This document shows positions 10,015 to 20,676 of a DNA stretch of 64,000 nucleotides, one piece after another (position 1 is the stretch's first letter; each line of letters begins with the position of its first letter). This stretch comes from Paenibacillus sp. CC-CFT747. GTDB lineage: Bacteria; Bacillota; Bacilli; Paenibacillales; NBRC-103111. The position numbers were made by a program, and so were the translations under genes. Below the pieces are notes generated by a model. That model did no database searches. It worked only from the letters and a program-made list of their open reading frames with translations, and was not told the DNA's origin. The stretch lies in contig CP106741.1 in NCBI GenBank assembly GCA_030323305.1, positions 4,897,501 to 4,961,500 of the forward strand. The letters run 5' to 3'.

Positions 10015-10710
10015 TTGGACAGCTATATTTTCTGCAATCTGAGTGAAACGGACAAATAGCTGCCGGTTTACGTGACCACCGCCGGACAATGGATTCATCA
10101 GGAGCCGGTCAACCGGCCGGAAGCCTTTCCTCCTTACCAATGGCTTCTTGTTCTTTCGGGGGAGGGTGTGCTCCATGTGGATGGTCGTGAACTGCGGGCC
10201 GGCACAGGACAAGCGATCTGCCTGTTTCCCGGTGTTCCCCACCGCTATTCACCGATCCGGAAGCCGTGGGGCGTGATGTTTCTGTCGATGGAGGGCAGCC
10301 AGTGCGCTCTCCTGCTGGAAAGGGCCGGGATTCAAAAATCCGGCGTATTTCAAATCGCGGACATGGTCAGAATGACGGAGGAAATGTCCCGGATCCGAAC
10401 AGCCGCTCATTCGGAAGAAACCTATTTCGTTCTCACCACGGCTATTAAGCCGGATATAAAATGAACCCCGTAACGTCGCCGTTGGACGTACCGGATGCGC
10501 TGACCGATTCCCCGGGTTTTGAGGTGGTTTCCGCACCTTGTCTTTTTACGGTCTCTTGCCCCGGCAGCTCGATTTTCCCCTATCCGCCGGCGGGAGTTTT
10601 GCCGGATTCTTGGCAGCCGCTTAACACGAACATTAATGCTAAACCAAAGGCTGCATGACCTTTCCATCGGTGATTCATATTATCAGCCCTCCCAGAGATA
10701 CCTTGATTAA
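10015..10710 (+). pseudogene. decayed AraC-family regulator remnant
   Basis: A reading frame entered at TTG 10015 encodes a typical start of an AraC sugar regulator (CNLSETDK), then an in-frame TAG at 10057 where relatives commonly have Gln, then a clear cupin-like ligand domain (GQWIHQEPVNRP, LLVLSGEGVLHVDG, GVPHRYSP) until 10464. The expected C-terminal helix-turn-helix is absent. Only a short stretch in another frame near 10640-10700 (MLNQRLHDLSIGD) vaguely resembles an AraC helix. A nonsense codon plus loss of the DNA-binding domain cannot be repaired by one inserted base, so this looks like true decay. Position suggests it once regulated the divergent beta-galactosidase. The rest of the stretch to 10929 holds only the presumed mocR promoter. 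Confidence 0.6.
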
Positions 10711-10929
10711 ATTTCATACGCTATTGTAAAAACAAAAGGCTGGATACTCGGATTCAACCATAGCCCCCATTCGTTCGTTATCCGGATCAATAACCCGATG
10801 CGTTCTTTCCCCTGTTTGCTTTGTTCATGAAATAGCTTAATAATTGTCACGTATGCATGGCACTGAAATCTTTATTTTAGTGAAATGGAGATATGATAAA
10901 TAACGAAAACCTTTAAGGGGAGAAGAACC

Positions 10930-12373
10930 GTGTGGAAGCCCGATCGTAATAGCAAAGTACCTTTATATGAACAAATCTCTGATCACTTGGAGCAACGAAT
11001 CGCATACGGTGAATATCCACCCGGCAGCTTACTTCCATCGGAAAGAAAATTAGCTGAGCAATTGGAGGTGAATCGGAGTACCGTCATATTAGCCTTTGAT
11101 GTGCTTCGGGCATTAGGGATCATCGAAAGCAGAACCGGCAGCGGAACACGGGTGAGTACTTCCATGTGGGGGCTACGCCTAAACATACTCCGAATTGGAG
11201 CAGGTATGCCGAAGGGGGAGCTTTCTTCCCAATTTGCCGTTTTTGCGTAATATAAGAGAAGCGCTTTCGCAAAATCCTTCGTTGATTGATTTTGCAAGCG
11301 GAGAGCTATCCGGGGATTTGGCTCCAACTCATGAGATTGCAAAGCTAATGAGCGAGCATCAATACACCTCATACTTGGGCTACGATAACCCGCAAGGTTA
11401 TACGCCTCTGAGAGAACACCTTGTATCCTATCTTGAAAAATATAGGGGAATCCATACTACGGAATCGTCTATTCTTATTACCTCCGGTTCGCAGCAGTCC
11501 CTATATTTAATTACACAATGCTTATTGTCACCAGGCGACGCGGTAGCCATCGAGGATCCATCATACTGCTATTCACTTCCGCTGTTCCAATCCGCAGGCC
11601 TGCGGTTGTACCGAATTCCAGTTGATGAGTACGGAGCCGATCCTGAAGAACTCCGTGCTTTATATAAAAAACACCGTGTTAAGATGGTCTTTCTGAATCC
11701 TAATTTCCAAAATCCAACCGGGACAGTGCTTAAGGATGAACGGCGTAAGGAATTTCTCAAAATTTCTAGCGAATTAGGATTGCCTATTGTTGAAGATGAT
11801 CCATTCAGTTTGACAGCGTACGAGGGAACGCCTCCATCTCCGCTTAAATCGATTGATACGATCGGTTCCACCATATATATCGGTTCCTTCTCAAAAATAG
11901 CTGCTTCGGGCTTGCGAGTCGGTTGGATGGTTGCCCCCAATAATATCATCTCAAGGCTTGCAGACGCTAGACAACAAATGGATTTCGGTCTAAGCGTTAT
12001 CCCTCAACAAATCGCTGCGCAGTTTTTAAAATCTTCATATTTTGAACCCCATTTAGAGCGTTTGCGCATGCAGCTTAGATTCAAAAGGGACTTAGTAATC
12101 GATGCTTTGCATAGGGAGCTCCCTGGCTTGCTTGATTTCAACATTCCCATTGGGGGATTGCATTTGTGGTGTAAGCTCGTGCCTAAAATTCACGACGGAA
12201 AACTTTTTGAGGAAGCGATCAGACGAGGGATTATTTTCGTTCCAGGTAGCGTGTATGGTTCTGATTCCGGTTTCGTTAGGTTTACTTTTGCCAGAGCACC
12301 GGCAGATAAAATTGACATAGGCATCAGGAAATTTGCCGAAGCATTGCACTGGTTGATGGTCGGTGCCGATTAA
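10930..12373 (+). CDS. MocR/PdxR-type regulator: GntR helix-turn-helix fused to aminotransferase-like domain (two frameshifts)
   Basis: The protein (481 aa after repair) has an N-terminal GntR winged helix (VPLYEQISDHLEQRIAYGEY, PSERKLAEQLEVNRSTV; residues about 10-75) and a fold-type I PLP aminotransferase domain (about 110-475) with the PLP lysine in GSFSKIAASGLRVGW. Members are PLP-responsive or substrate-responsive regulators that act on adjacent genes. Two breaks occur at G5 runs 11168-11172 and 11214-11218. Raising each to G6 restores continuous codons (W-G-A-T-P and E-G-G-S-F-L-P). The start is a GTG behind AAGGGGAGAAG. It converges with the BenE-type transporter operon, its most likely target. 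Confidence 0.85.
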
Positions 12374-12378
12374 TAAGA

Positions 12379-12408
12379 AAAGGTTGGCCTGTAAGCAGCC
12401 AACCTTTC
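12379..12408. terminator. bidirectional intrinsic terminator
   Basis: The inverted repeat AAGGTTGGC ... GCCAACCTT sits between the convergent mocR-type gene and the 38-aa membrane-protein gene. The reverse-strand transcript ends in UUUUCUUAUU; the plus-strand tail is weaker. Confidence 0.7.
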
Positions 12409-12415
12409 ATTGTCC

Positions 12416-12532
12416 TTATTCGTCGCTATCTTCCCATTTTTTTGAATAGGCCTTATTGGTTACCCATATGGTAAGCGCTAGAACAATACCTGCTAAAAAT
12501 AATCCCCAAAAAAGTGCCATACCCGGAGACAT
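12416..12532 (-). CDS. 38-aa single-span membrane protein, possible transporter accessory subunit
   Basis: The ATG at 12532 follows a strong AGGGGGAAG ribosome site. The peptide has one hydrophobic segment (about residues 5-25, FWGLFLAGIVLALTIW) and a charged C-terminus ending in KKWEDSDE. Its size and layout resemble the tiny accessory subunits found beside several bacterial symporters (for example MetS next to NSS transporters), but I cannot assign it to a named family. It is the last gene of the BenE-type transporter operon and is followed by a good terminator, so expression with the transporter is likely. It was too short for ordinary gene calling. Confidence 0.6.
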   Translation of the reverse strand: MSPGMALFWGLFLAGIVLALTIWVTNKAYSKKWEDSDE

Positions 12533-12582
12533 AAAACTTCCCCCTTTGTCTAATTGGGCGTTAAAGCTTTATTAGCATAAAT

Positions 12583-12672
12583 CTATAGCTCCTGGTTGTC
12601 ACCATCCACTTGCGAATTCGGTAAGCCAGCCAATCGAGTACGAGCTAAGCTTTCTTTTATTCCACCCGACAT
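12583..12672 (-). CDS. possible 29-aa ORF coupled to the transporter stop codon
   Basis: An ATG lies two bases after the transporter TAA (12675-12677) and opens a 29-codon hydrophilic frame (MSGGIKESLARTRLAG...). No independent strong ribosome site is seen beyond GGATGGGTAAG, which would fit translational coupling. It has no recognisable family and may be chance. The following gene is the 38-aa membrane protein. Confidence 0.25.
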   Translation of the reverse strand: MSGGIKESLARTRLAGLPNSQVDGDNQEL

Positions 12673-12674
12673 TC

Positions 12675-13775
12675 TTACCCATCCTGCTCAGGTTTCCCTA
12701 TTTTTTCTTTTCTTATGATGATTGGAAGCTTGGTGGCCACTAATCCGCATAACAAAGCCCATATCGGAGTCGATATTCCCAAGAAACTGGCCTTCGAAAT
12801 CGCAATGACACATGTCAGTATGGAGGGAATAAGGATTGAAGACTTAGAAAACGCAGACCTGAGGGCCTTTATAAACAATCCTAACAAAGGAAAAACCAAT
12901 GATCATAGAAACAAACGAGGAAGGGAGCAGCTGAATGATTGCAACAACTTTCCAAGAAAACAGCCCAAAACCGATCACAATGCCATTTGAAATCAAAGCC
13001 GCTCGAAATCGCCCTTCCTTTTCCCCGGCTTCATCGCTGCTGCAAAGAGCAGTCATCATTCCCCCTACGTTAGCGGAATGCCCGCCAAATAAGCCCGTTA
13101 ACATGCTAACAAACCCCGACGCCAATAGAGCACGGTTTACCGGTGGCCGAAACCCCTTACTTTTCAGGGCAGCCAGGGCAACAGCAAGATCATTGCTCAT
13201 AATGAGTACGGATAAAGGAACAGCAATTGAGAAAAATGACTTAACCGTGAATTGAGGTAAAACCGGGGTGGGGAATATAAAAGCAGACTGAGGGATTGGC
13301 GAAAATTTGAATTCAACCAGTAGTCCCAAAAAACCAATCAGAACCCCGGGAATTGGATATTGGATCCCGCTTGGAATGATTCCAGCTATATAAGAAAAAA
13401 GTAACCCTGTCAACAAAGCATCAATTAAATGTTTTGGAACTTGGTTCAAGACTTTGTCGAAAAAGCCGTGCATCCGGCTAAAAAAAGGATTGCCCCTGAC
13501 AATACAAATCCCCCTGCATGCTCAGCAAACGAGAATTGGGCCGCAATCGTGCTAATAAATGCTATTGCCGTAATGGAATGAGCACCAGCAAAAGGAATTT
13601 TGTACTTAAGAGTCAAGAAGAGATTTAGTAATCCTCCCCCGATGTAAACAGAGCCAAACCAAGACATCATCTGTACATGAGATAGACCCGCAGTATGAAC
13701 TGCCTGAATAATTAGGATGGCTCCTCCTGAGCAGGCCATTAAAGCAGACATAAGTCCGGTTGTCAGTTGTTTCAT
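12675..13775 (-). CDS. BenE-family (benzoate/H+ symporter-like) transporter (two frameshifts)
   Basis: The repaired protein is 366 aa and highly hydrophobic, with about 10-12 predicted membrane spans. The N-terminus has the BenE-like pattern GLMSALMACSGGAILIIQAV, AGLSHVQMMSWFGSVYIGGG and a pore-like AGAHSITAIAF; the middle has LFGGHSANVGGMMTALCSS. Family members import aromatic acids by proton symport, but the substrate here is not determined. Breaks: one base missing in the A7 run 13480-13486 (T8 restores ILFF..MHGFFDK) and one extra base in the A5 run 12891-12895. The start is two bases after a 33-aa membrane-protein gene, indicating coupling. The convergent MocR-type gene is the probable regulator. 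Confidence 0.75.
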
Positions 13776-13777
13776 GT

Positions 13778-13879
13778 TCAGTAACCGTTTCTATCCAAGT
13801 ATTCTATACCGCCGATTAACAATCCACATCCACCTAATGCAGCCAACGTAAGAATTGTAACACAAACAAAGTCAAACAT
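13778..13879 (-). CDS. 33-aa membrane peptide preceding the BenE-type transporter
   Basis: The ATG at 13879 has a GGAGG-containing ribosome site (AATGGAGGAAA). The product is almost entirely one hydrophobic helix (FVCVTILTLAALGGCGLLIGG) with a short charged tail. Its TGA is two bases before the transporter start, so the two are probably translationally coupled. Like the 38-aa protein at the other end of the operon, it may be an assembly or regulatory subunit. No named family is recognised. Confidence 0.6.
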   Translation of the reverse strand: MFDFVCVTILTLAALGGCGLLIGGIEYLDRNGY

Positions 13880-14258
13880 TTTCCTCCATTCCCCCTCTCT
13901 ATTCCATTTAGTTGACCTTTAATAATCTGTTGGTAATTATCTTTTTTTAGATCGTTCATATTATTTTTTTCTTAACCAATCTTCTTTTAAAGCTCTTTCG
14001 TAAACTTTAAAGGTTAATCAGTAAGATGTCACCGTCCAATAAAAGGAGTTTTAGACCAGTCCAATTTCACTTGGTTGTAACATAATAAATGTGAAACATT
14101 TCACAATAATATTGCAATCAAGGCTTCCTACCAGTCCTGCCAGCTCCAGAGGGTGAAACGCCGGCTCTGCATAAGCAAGCTTCCGCAGGGAATAAAAAGG
14201 CGTATCTCGCGGAATTCCCGCTGAAATACGCCGCACATGCATGCAGTCCACTAATTTT
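13880..14258. other. intergenic region with transporter-operon promoter
   Basis: This 379-bp AT-rich stretch between two reverse-strand genes must carry the promoter of the 33-aa/BenE operon (A/T-rich runs around 13910-14000), and it holds the terminator of the preceding giant gene at 14194-14232. A 66-codon frame here (14051-14251) lacks a ribosome site and overlaps the terminator, so I do not call it. Confidence 0.5.
14194..14232 (-). terminator. intrinsic terminator of the giant phosphatase-fusion gene
   Basis: The repeat GGCGTAT ... AATACGCC with an inner GCGGGAATTCCGC-like stem is followed on the reverse strand by U5 (A5 at 14194-14198). Confidence 0.8.
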
Positions 14259-17200
14259 CTACTCGCGGGTCTCCTGCTTGCCTACCCAGATACTGATCGT
14301 TTCCCTCTTACCCTTATACTGAATGGTGATCACCGCATGTCCGTTGGCGACTGCAAGAAGAACTCCTTGGTCGTCGATCTTCGCCACGTTCGGGCTCTCG
14401 CTGGCAAACGTTACGCCGGCCGTTACGACCTCGCTGCTATTGTCGCTGTAATGAGCCGTTACGGAAATTTCACGCGAGTCGCCGACGTTCAGGCTGCCTT
14501 CCAATCCTCCCGTTTCCAGCTTGACCAGGCTCCGCTTCTTGGAGATCGTCAACGTACCTTCTGCCTTCACCCCTTCAAAGCTTGCCGTAATGAGCGTCTC
14601 CCCTTCCTTTACAGCGGTAATAACGCCTACATTGTCGATCACGGCGGTCTTGGGATTGCTGCTGGTATAGATCACATGCTCGGAAAGCGGAACACGCAAA
14701 CCGGAAAGGTACACCGCTTCGGTCACTGCCTGCGCCTTATCGCCGTCCCGCAGTCCGTCCGGCAGCATAAGCGTAATCCCGGTCATACGATCCTTCACTC
14801 GGATCTCCACTTCGCCGAAAACCTCGGGTGCCATGACGCTTGTCGCCCGCACGACGGCCGTGCCAGGCTTATGCGCGGTGACCGTGCCATCCGGCGCCAC
14901 CGTTACCGCACCTTCTACCGACGAGCTCTGAACGGTCCAGGTTACGGTCTTGTCATCGGCTTCCACAGGATCGACCATCGCGTTGACAGCCGTGCTTTCC
15001 CCAACCTCCAGCTCCATCTTTTCCGCGTCGAGCACGATCGTCCGGGGCGAAATCGGCTTCTGAAGCTCGAACGAGTCGACGACCCGTCCACCAACCGTCT
15101 TCGTCACGACCTGTAGAAGACTTCCTTTCACCTCGACGGCTGTGTACATTTGCGTATTCTCGTCGTCCGTGACCTTTTGCCACGGACGCGGTGTCAACTC
15201 GTAAAACTTGGGCCCCGTGGAGCCCGGAATGACATAGGTCGTCCCTTTGCCGTCCTCGGCCGGCTCATTGTTGCGCATCGCATGCGTGCGCAGATAGATG
15301 TGATCGTGGCCGTTCATGACGAGATCGACTCCGAATTCGTCGAAGACGGGCGTCCACTGGCTGCGCACTTCCGCCGTGTCATAGATGCTGCCGTACGGCC
15401 CACGGTGGAAAAAGATCACCTTCCAACGTTGATCCGTATTCGCGAGATCCGTACGCAGCCACTCTTTCTGGGCATCATATTCATACTCGCTGTTCAACAC
15501 CACGAAATGGATGTTGTTGTAATCAAACGAATACTGGCTGCCCTTCAAGCTGTCCAATCCGTTCTGCGGGTGGTTGAAGTGCGCCAGGAAATCGCCGTTC
15601 CCCTTGGTTCCCGTCACTTCATGATTGCCGACTACGGATAACAGCGTTGTCTGGAGCAGGTACTGTTGAGCCTTCTCGAACCACCACTTCCACTCTTGTT
15701 CCTTGAAACCATTGTCGACCATGTCACCTACATGCACCATAAACGAAGCATCCGGATGCTCGCTGAATGCCTTGGCGACGGTGGCGCCCCATTTGTCAAA
15801 GCCCACCTGATCGGCGGCTTGGGAATCGCCGAAGACAAGGAACTTCGTTTGCTCGCCAGGCTGAGGCGCTGTCGTGAGTGTGCCCTGCGGGCTGTAGCTG
15901 CCGGCTCCGTCTCCCACACGGTAAACATACGCCGTTCCCGGGTCAAGTCCTTCCGCCGTTGCCTTATGGACACGAACCGTACCGATATCGAGCGTGTTGT
16001 AGATATAGCTTTCGCCCTCAATACGTTGTACTCCCGGCTGGTCGAATCCTGTGAAGCCATCAGCCTTGGCGATCTCGACCACCGTGCTCTCCGTGGCCGG
16101 GTGCGTATGCCAGCTGAAGCCTCGCGACACCGACGGGTCGGCGCCCATGGCCACGCTGATATTATTCGGAATAGGCGTTCCCGCCAAATTGGATACTTTG
16201 AAAGCGACAACCGGGCTGTATCTCTCCCTTGAACCGCTTGAAGCTGATACGTGCGCACTTCGGATGTAAGGACATTCGTCGTAAGCTGGCCCTGTGCATC
16301 GGTCAGCAGCGCCCCATCCCCTACCGGCGAGCCGTCGGCTATCAAACCGGCGCCTTGGATCGGTGAGCCGCTGGAGTCCGTAATCGTGAAGGTTGTCGGC
16401 ATCCCTTGACCGATGCTGTCATCCCAGCTTACCTGCAGCTCATGCTTGATTGCAGACTGCAAGGGAAGGCCGATATAATTCTTCGGCGTGCTTGCATCGG
16501 TCAGCAGCACGGAAGCGGAGCGGAACCCGATGGAATTCGTTCCGGACGCGCTGCCTTTCACTCGATATTCAATTTGAGCAAGCAGGTCACTGGCCGTCAG
16601 TCCCGCCCCGGAGAGACTGCTGAACTTCACCCGTACGATTCCTGTCGCCGGATCGATCTGATGCTGAATCATATCCTCCTGCAGTTTGCCGCCCTTTCGA
16701 ACGGCCAACCCGGTCACAAGCGCCGGATCGAACTGGAGCTCCAAGTGACCGCCCTGAAGCCGTTCAATCTGCCCGCCTTTGATGTCAACCGTGTAGGATC
16801 TGCCCGCATAAATCTCGGCAGGTGTCTCGTATTTCAGCTTCGGCGCGCCGGTATCGACCGAGAAACGCCATTGCTTGATCGTCTGGTTGCCTGATAAATC
16901 CCGTACCGCCAGCTTGACGGTATGGACGCCATCGTCGAGGGGGACCGCAGGCTTATACGTAATTCGTCCTTCCGGCGGATACAAGCCGTGCGTAACCTTA
17001 ACGCCGTCCACATACAAGCGGATGCTGTTCGGGTCGATCAGCGTTGTACCAGGATGCTGCACCGGATCATACCCGCTGTCCGCGGCAATGGCCCGGATAT
17101 CCGGGGTTGCGGACGTAACGATTCCGTCTTCCGCAGGCCTCACGTTCGAAATTACGGGAGGTGTGCGGTCCTCCTGTAACGGCCCATATACAGCCCGGAT

Positions 17201-19387
17201 CTGATCGATGTAGAGTACGCCGCTCGTCTTGTTCGTATTGCTCGTTTCCATATACCGTACCGGAAGGTCCATGGTAAGCGGCGCAGCCTTCCCTTTCGGG
17301 ATCGGTGCTTCGACGTATTTCCAGCCCGTCCAGTTTACGCCTGTTGCCGAATCGGTGAAGTCGATAGCGAAGGCGGCGCCGTTGCCGTCGCGCATTTGAG
17401 CGCGGAGCCAATGCTTCTTGCCGTCCCCGTACACCCACATGCCGATACTCTCCGGATAACCTGGCACCTGGATCCGCGTTGCAGCGGACCGCGCGGACAG
17501 GTAAGCTCCGGAAGTGCCCGTCTTGCCGACAAAGTCATAGGAGAGCTTAAGAGCCCCCGAGCCACTCCGCACGAAATCGGGATCGGACTCAGCATCAATG
17601 GTCACGCTGTTATAAGCCGCTCCGCTCGCCATGTAATTTCCGATGCCGTTCTCGAAGTCCTCCAACACGACCGGCGGGAGCCCGACATTCACCTCCATCG
17701 AAGTTTCGATATCGCCGTATTTCACGTAAATCGTGCCGTTCTGCCCATTCTGCTGCGTGGCGGTGAAAACACCGTCCACATCAATGGTGCCAATCGGTCC
17801 TTCCACACGCCACTCGAAGCTGCGGTTGCTGGCCTGAATGACCTGGCCGTCCCTCAGAGCCGTCACCGTCAGACTGCTGGTGGCACCGGATGTGAACGTC
17901 TTGATCGCATCCGGCATTTTCAAAGCCGTTATTTGGTCGACGACCTCAATATCGCCGGTCCCTTGTAATTCACCGGCGGTTGCCGTGACTACTCCGGCAG
18001 CCGCCGAGTTTGCGGCGTTGAAGACGCCGTTCGCATCGACGGTGCCGATGGCCGGATCCGCCTGCCACTGCGGTGCTTCGTCAACGGAAGCCGGGTGTCC
18101 GCCGGCGTCGACCCCCACGGTTTTCAACATGATGGAAGATCCGGCGAGCACACGCTCCATATTCGGCTGCACGATCAGCTTCGCGGCGGGTCCTTCCGGC
18201 GCCTTGTTGACAAGGAGCAGACTGTTGCCGGTCGACCGCTCTCCGCCGTCCGAGCCGCGATTGAGCATCTTGACGCCCGTAGTGCCCGGCATACGGGCTA
18301 CAAAGGTAGAGGAGCCGCCGCCATCCAGATTCATGGCGTTGGCGACGCCGAGGTCTTTCAGGATGAGCGCCAATTCGTTCGTCTCGACGCCTTCGCTGAA
18401 GCCCGGGGCCCGCCCGTCGATTTCGAACAGGACGACTGTCCCGTCCGCTTTTGTCCCGATCGCCGTCCTCGGGTGCACGCCAGCCGGACCGACCGGCTGA
18501 ACGACGCCGTCCTTCAGCAGAGGGCCTTGGCCGCCGATCGCTGTTTTCACGTCCTGCCATTCGCCGCTTAAAGAGAAAGATGCCGTGACGACATCGCCAA
18601 GTTGCAGGCCCGCCACGAGCTGCCGCGCAGTTCCGGAAGCGGAGAGGACCATTTTGCCGGAAATCAGCGGCGTGTCTCCCTGATCCTTGCGCACTTCGGA
18701 GACTTTGAGCTTCACCGTCTGGCCGTTCTTGATTTCCCCTTGCTCAATATCCAGCACGATTTCGTCGCCGAGATTGGTCGTTTTCGTCGAAGCGGAATAA
18801 TCGGAAGAATAAAGCACGAGTTGATTGTCCTCACGGTAGCGGTTAATGTGAGTCAGATTCATGGTCTTTCCGCCAATGGTTACCGTCTTCGTGAGCTGAG
18901 GCGTACCGTAAATCGATGTGCCGTCCGCTTTCAGACCGAATGCATAGGTGCTTGACGAGCTGTTCAGGATCCGTCCGTCATCCATGAAGAGACCGTTAGG
19001 CACCCCTGTCGAGTAGCCGGTAAGATCATAGAAATCACCATTAACGCCGGCAATGACCCGGCTGCCCGGCTTATCGGCATAGGCCGCCATCTGCGTCACA
19101 CCCTGCATGCCGTATACCTTGCCGGATTTTGTACCGGCGCGAAGCTCCAGGTTAGAGTTGCGGGGGTCAAACGCCACGAAATGGGCTTTCTCTGGACCCC
19201 TCGGGATTTGCAGGTCATACCACGTGTACACGGCTCCGGGAGCAAGCTCGGCACTCCGGAGGTCCGTGACCGTTCCGAAAGTTGTGACCGGCTTGTCCGG
19301 GATCGCCGCATTTGCCGCAGGAATCAGCAACGCAGCAACCATGAGATAAACTAGAGTGGCATGCAAAATACGGGGAATACTTCTCAT
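14259..19387 (-). CDS. secreted phosphodiester glycosidase / purple-acid-phosphatase-like fusion with Ig-like repeats (one frameshift)
   Basis: The repaired protein is about 1709 aa. Order: signal peptide (1-27, cleavage near AANA); phosphodiester glycosidase (NAGPA, PF09992) domain about 80-400 (GVNGDFYD, GGQGPLLKDG, NAMNLDGGGSSTF); Ig-like domains to about 570; a carbohydrate-binding-like beta-sandwich about 575-720; further Ig modules; a cohesin-like domain about 860-990; a purple-acid-phosphatase N-domain; a metallophosphatase about 1195-1450 with all metal motifs (FGDSQ, VGDMVDNG, VGNHEV, NGHDHIY); then two or three bacterial Ig2 repeats. NAGPA domains remove sugars linked through phosphodiesters and the phosphatase would take the exposed phosphate; coupling is inference. 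The break is at plus-strand C3 16227-16229. RBS GGGAGGAAG precedes ATG 19387. It is transcribed alone. Confidence 0.85.
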
Positions 19388-19605
19388 CGAATCTTTCTTC
19401 CTCCCATCCTGATTTGGCCGGCCTGGACAAGAATAGTATGAAAGCGGAGTGTAAGAATAAATGGCGAGTTATGTTGAGATATTGTTGATTTTGGTATTTA
19501 TTGGTTTGCATCTGATGGAGTTAATAGGATTCTGACATAACGTTAATAGTCTCTTTAAGATGGATTGATGGGCTGGTTTTACAGGAGGAGGTGAGAGCAG
19601 GTGGC

Positions 19606-19707
19606 TTATAGGATTTCGAAATAACTTAGGTCATCGATTGAGCAATTCAGGTCAATAGCAAGTTGTGATTGCATAATGAACAGCATTTCTTATTTTGTCA
19701 TAATCAT
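19606..19707 (-). pseudogene. N-terminal remnant resembling a GNAT acetyltransferase
   Basis: A GAAGGGAGGCG ribosome site precedes ATG 19707. The frame reads MIMTK, a TAA stop, then EMLFIMQSQLAIDLNCSIDD before ending at TAA 19606-19608. The pattern (M)QSQLAIDLNCS is one I recognise from N-termini of a Bacillales GNAT-family protein about 270 aa long; the rest of that protein is missing. It is therefore a fragment with a nonsense codon. The family assignment rests on memory of a short motif only. Confidence 0.4.
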
Positions 19708-19861
19708 TGTGACGCCTCCCTTCTCTTTACCATTCCATAATACCATAATTAGGATGAACCCTTATCTCTACCTGTTACTTCAACTAGCAAAAGAGCAGCT
19801 GCCCGCTGCGGCAAACTGCTCCTGGATGATTCTGAACTATAGTACCCTTTAGAGTAAAACT

Positions 19862-19977
19862 TTAATTATTGGACGATTGTTTTGAGCGAAGATGAAACCA
19901 ACCTATCAAGTAGCCGATTAAGTAAATAACGGCAACCAATACAGATACTAAGTAGGTTGATTTTGTATTTAGTCCAT
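19862..19977 (-). pseudogene. possible frameshifted 38-aa single-span membrane peptide
   Basis: The reverse strand encodes STYLVSVLVAVIYLIGYL and a short basic tail ending LRSKQSSNN. An ATG at 19977 joins this frame only if one T is added after ATGGAC. No good ribosome site is visible, so this may be a relic or chance. Confidence 0.25.
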
Positions 19978-20236
19978 TATCAGTTAATTATAGACGAATC
20001 ATAAATGCAGGCTTTTAAACTTTAACGTGGCAGGTAGCTGCCTTCTAACGGTAATCGAACGAAATGCTTGAAATTACAGAAAGACCGCCTGCTTCGTCAG
20101 CTTTAATGGGATGTTAAACTATCGTAATCCGTCAGTGCAATCATGACTGCCTGATAGTTTCAGCAGGCTACTCTTTAATTGGCAAGCCTGCATTATGGGA
20201 GCTTTTGCTACCCGTAGTAAATGAAACTATCTTATT

Positions 20237-20623
20237 CTACATTGTTTTGCCTTTGTCATGTACGAATCCATGAATACGGATTTGATTGTCCTCCAAATCC
20301 CACAAATAAAATTCATGGTATATCCACGCTGGATTTTCTATTTCCCCGACGCGAACGCCTTTTTCCTTTAGAATTCGGTGCGTTTCAAAAATATCGTTAC
20401 TTTGAAGATCGAGCATTACACTTTTCGGCAGCTCTTCTTTTTGCCCCATAAATAAATTACTGAGTGCCAACCCTGTATTTTCGTTTAAGCTAAAGAAGTA
20501 AGCAACCCCGATATTATCGGTAGATTGAATACCAAACACGTCCGAATACCATTCTACTGCTTTTGGTAAATCTTTAACGTACTGCCAAAGCATTACTTTC
20601 CCGTTAAGTAGAATATTTTTCAA
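20237..20623 (-). CDS. VOC (glyoxalase/bleomycin-resistance fold) family protein
   Basis: This 128-aa protein has a single glyoxalase-like domain with paired beta-alpha-beta-beta-beta modules: MLWQYVKDLPKAVEWYSDVFG at the start and HEFYLWDLEDNQIRIHGF at the end. The family includes metal-dependent lyases, dioxygenases and drug-binding proteins; the substrate is not predictable. The TTG at 20623 follows GAGGTG by five bases and is preferred over the GTG at 20629, which lies inside that ribosome site. It appears to be a single-gene unit in an otherwise eroded region. Confidence 0.8.
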   Translation of the reverse strand: MKNILLNGKVMLWQYVKDLPKAVEWYSDVFGIQSTDNIGVAYFFSLNENTGLALSNLFMGQKEELPKSVMLDLQSNDIFETHRILKEKGVRVGEIENPAWIYHEFYLWDLEDNQIRIHGFVHDKGKTM

Positions 20624-20676
20624 AACCACACCTCATTATATTCAAAATATGAATTTAATATTTCCCTCCGGAACGG

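Larger units (their letters stand above)
19388..20236. other. intergenic debris region with hairpins
   Basis: No intact gene is seen. It holds the promoter of the giant gene, an N-terminal acetyltransferase remnant (19606-19707), a possible broken 38-aa membrane peptide (19862-19977), and hairpins at about 19793-19823 (GAGCAG/CTGCTC), 20030-20047 (GGCAG/CTGCC) and 20116-20160 (AAACTATC/GATAGTTT). The last may terminate the VOC-protein transcript on the reverse strand. Confidence 0.5.

Noticed and set aside
11160..11220. Programmed ribosomal frameshifting in the MocR-type gene at two G5 runs
   Set aside because: Two events within 50 bases, no slippery heptamer with stimulator, and the same one-base defect in many unrelated genes point to sequence error.
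11260..11275. A catabolite-repression-like AGAAGCGCTTTCGC sequence
   Set aside because: It lies inside the coding region of the MocR-type gene and departs from the cre consensus; likely chance.
14051..14251. A 66-codon reverse-strand frame between the transporter operon and the phosphatase fusion
   Set aside because: It overlaps a strong terminator, lacks a ribosome site and shows no hydrophobic or family pattern.
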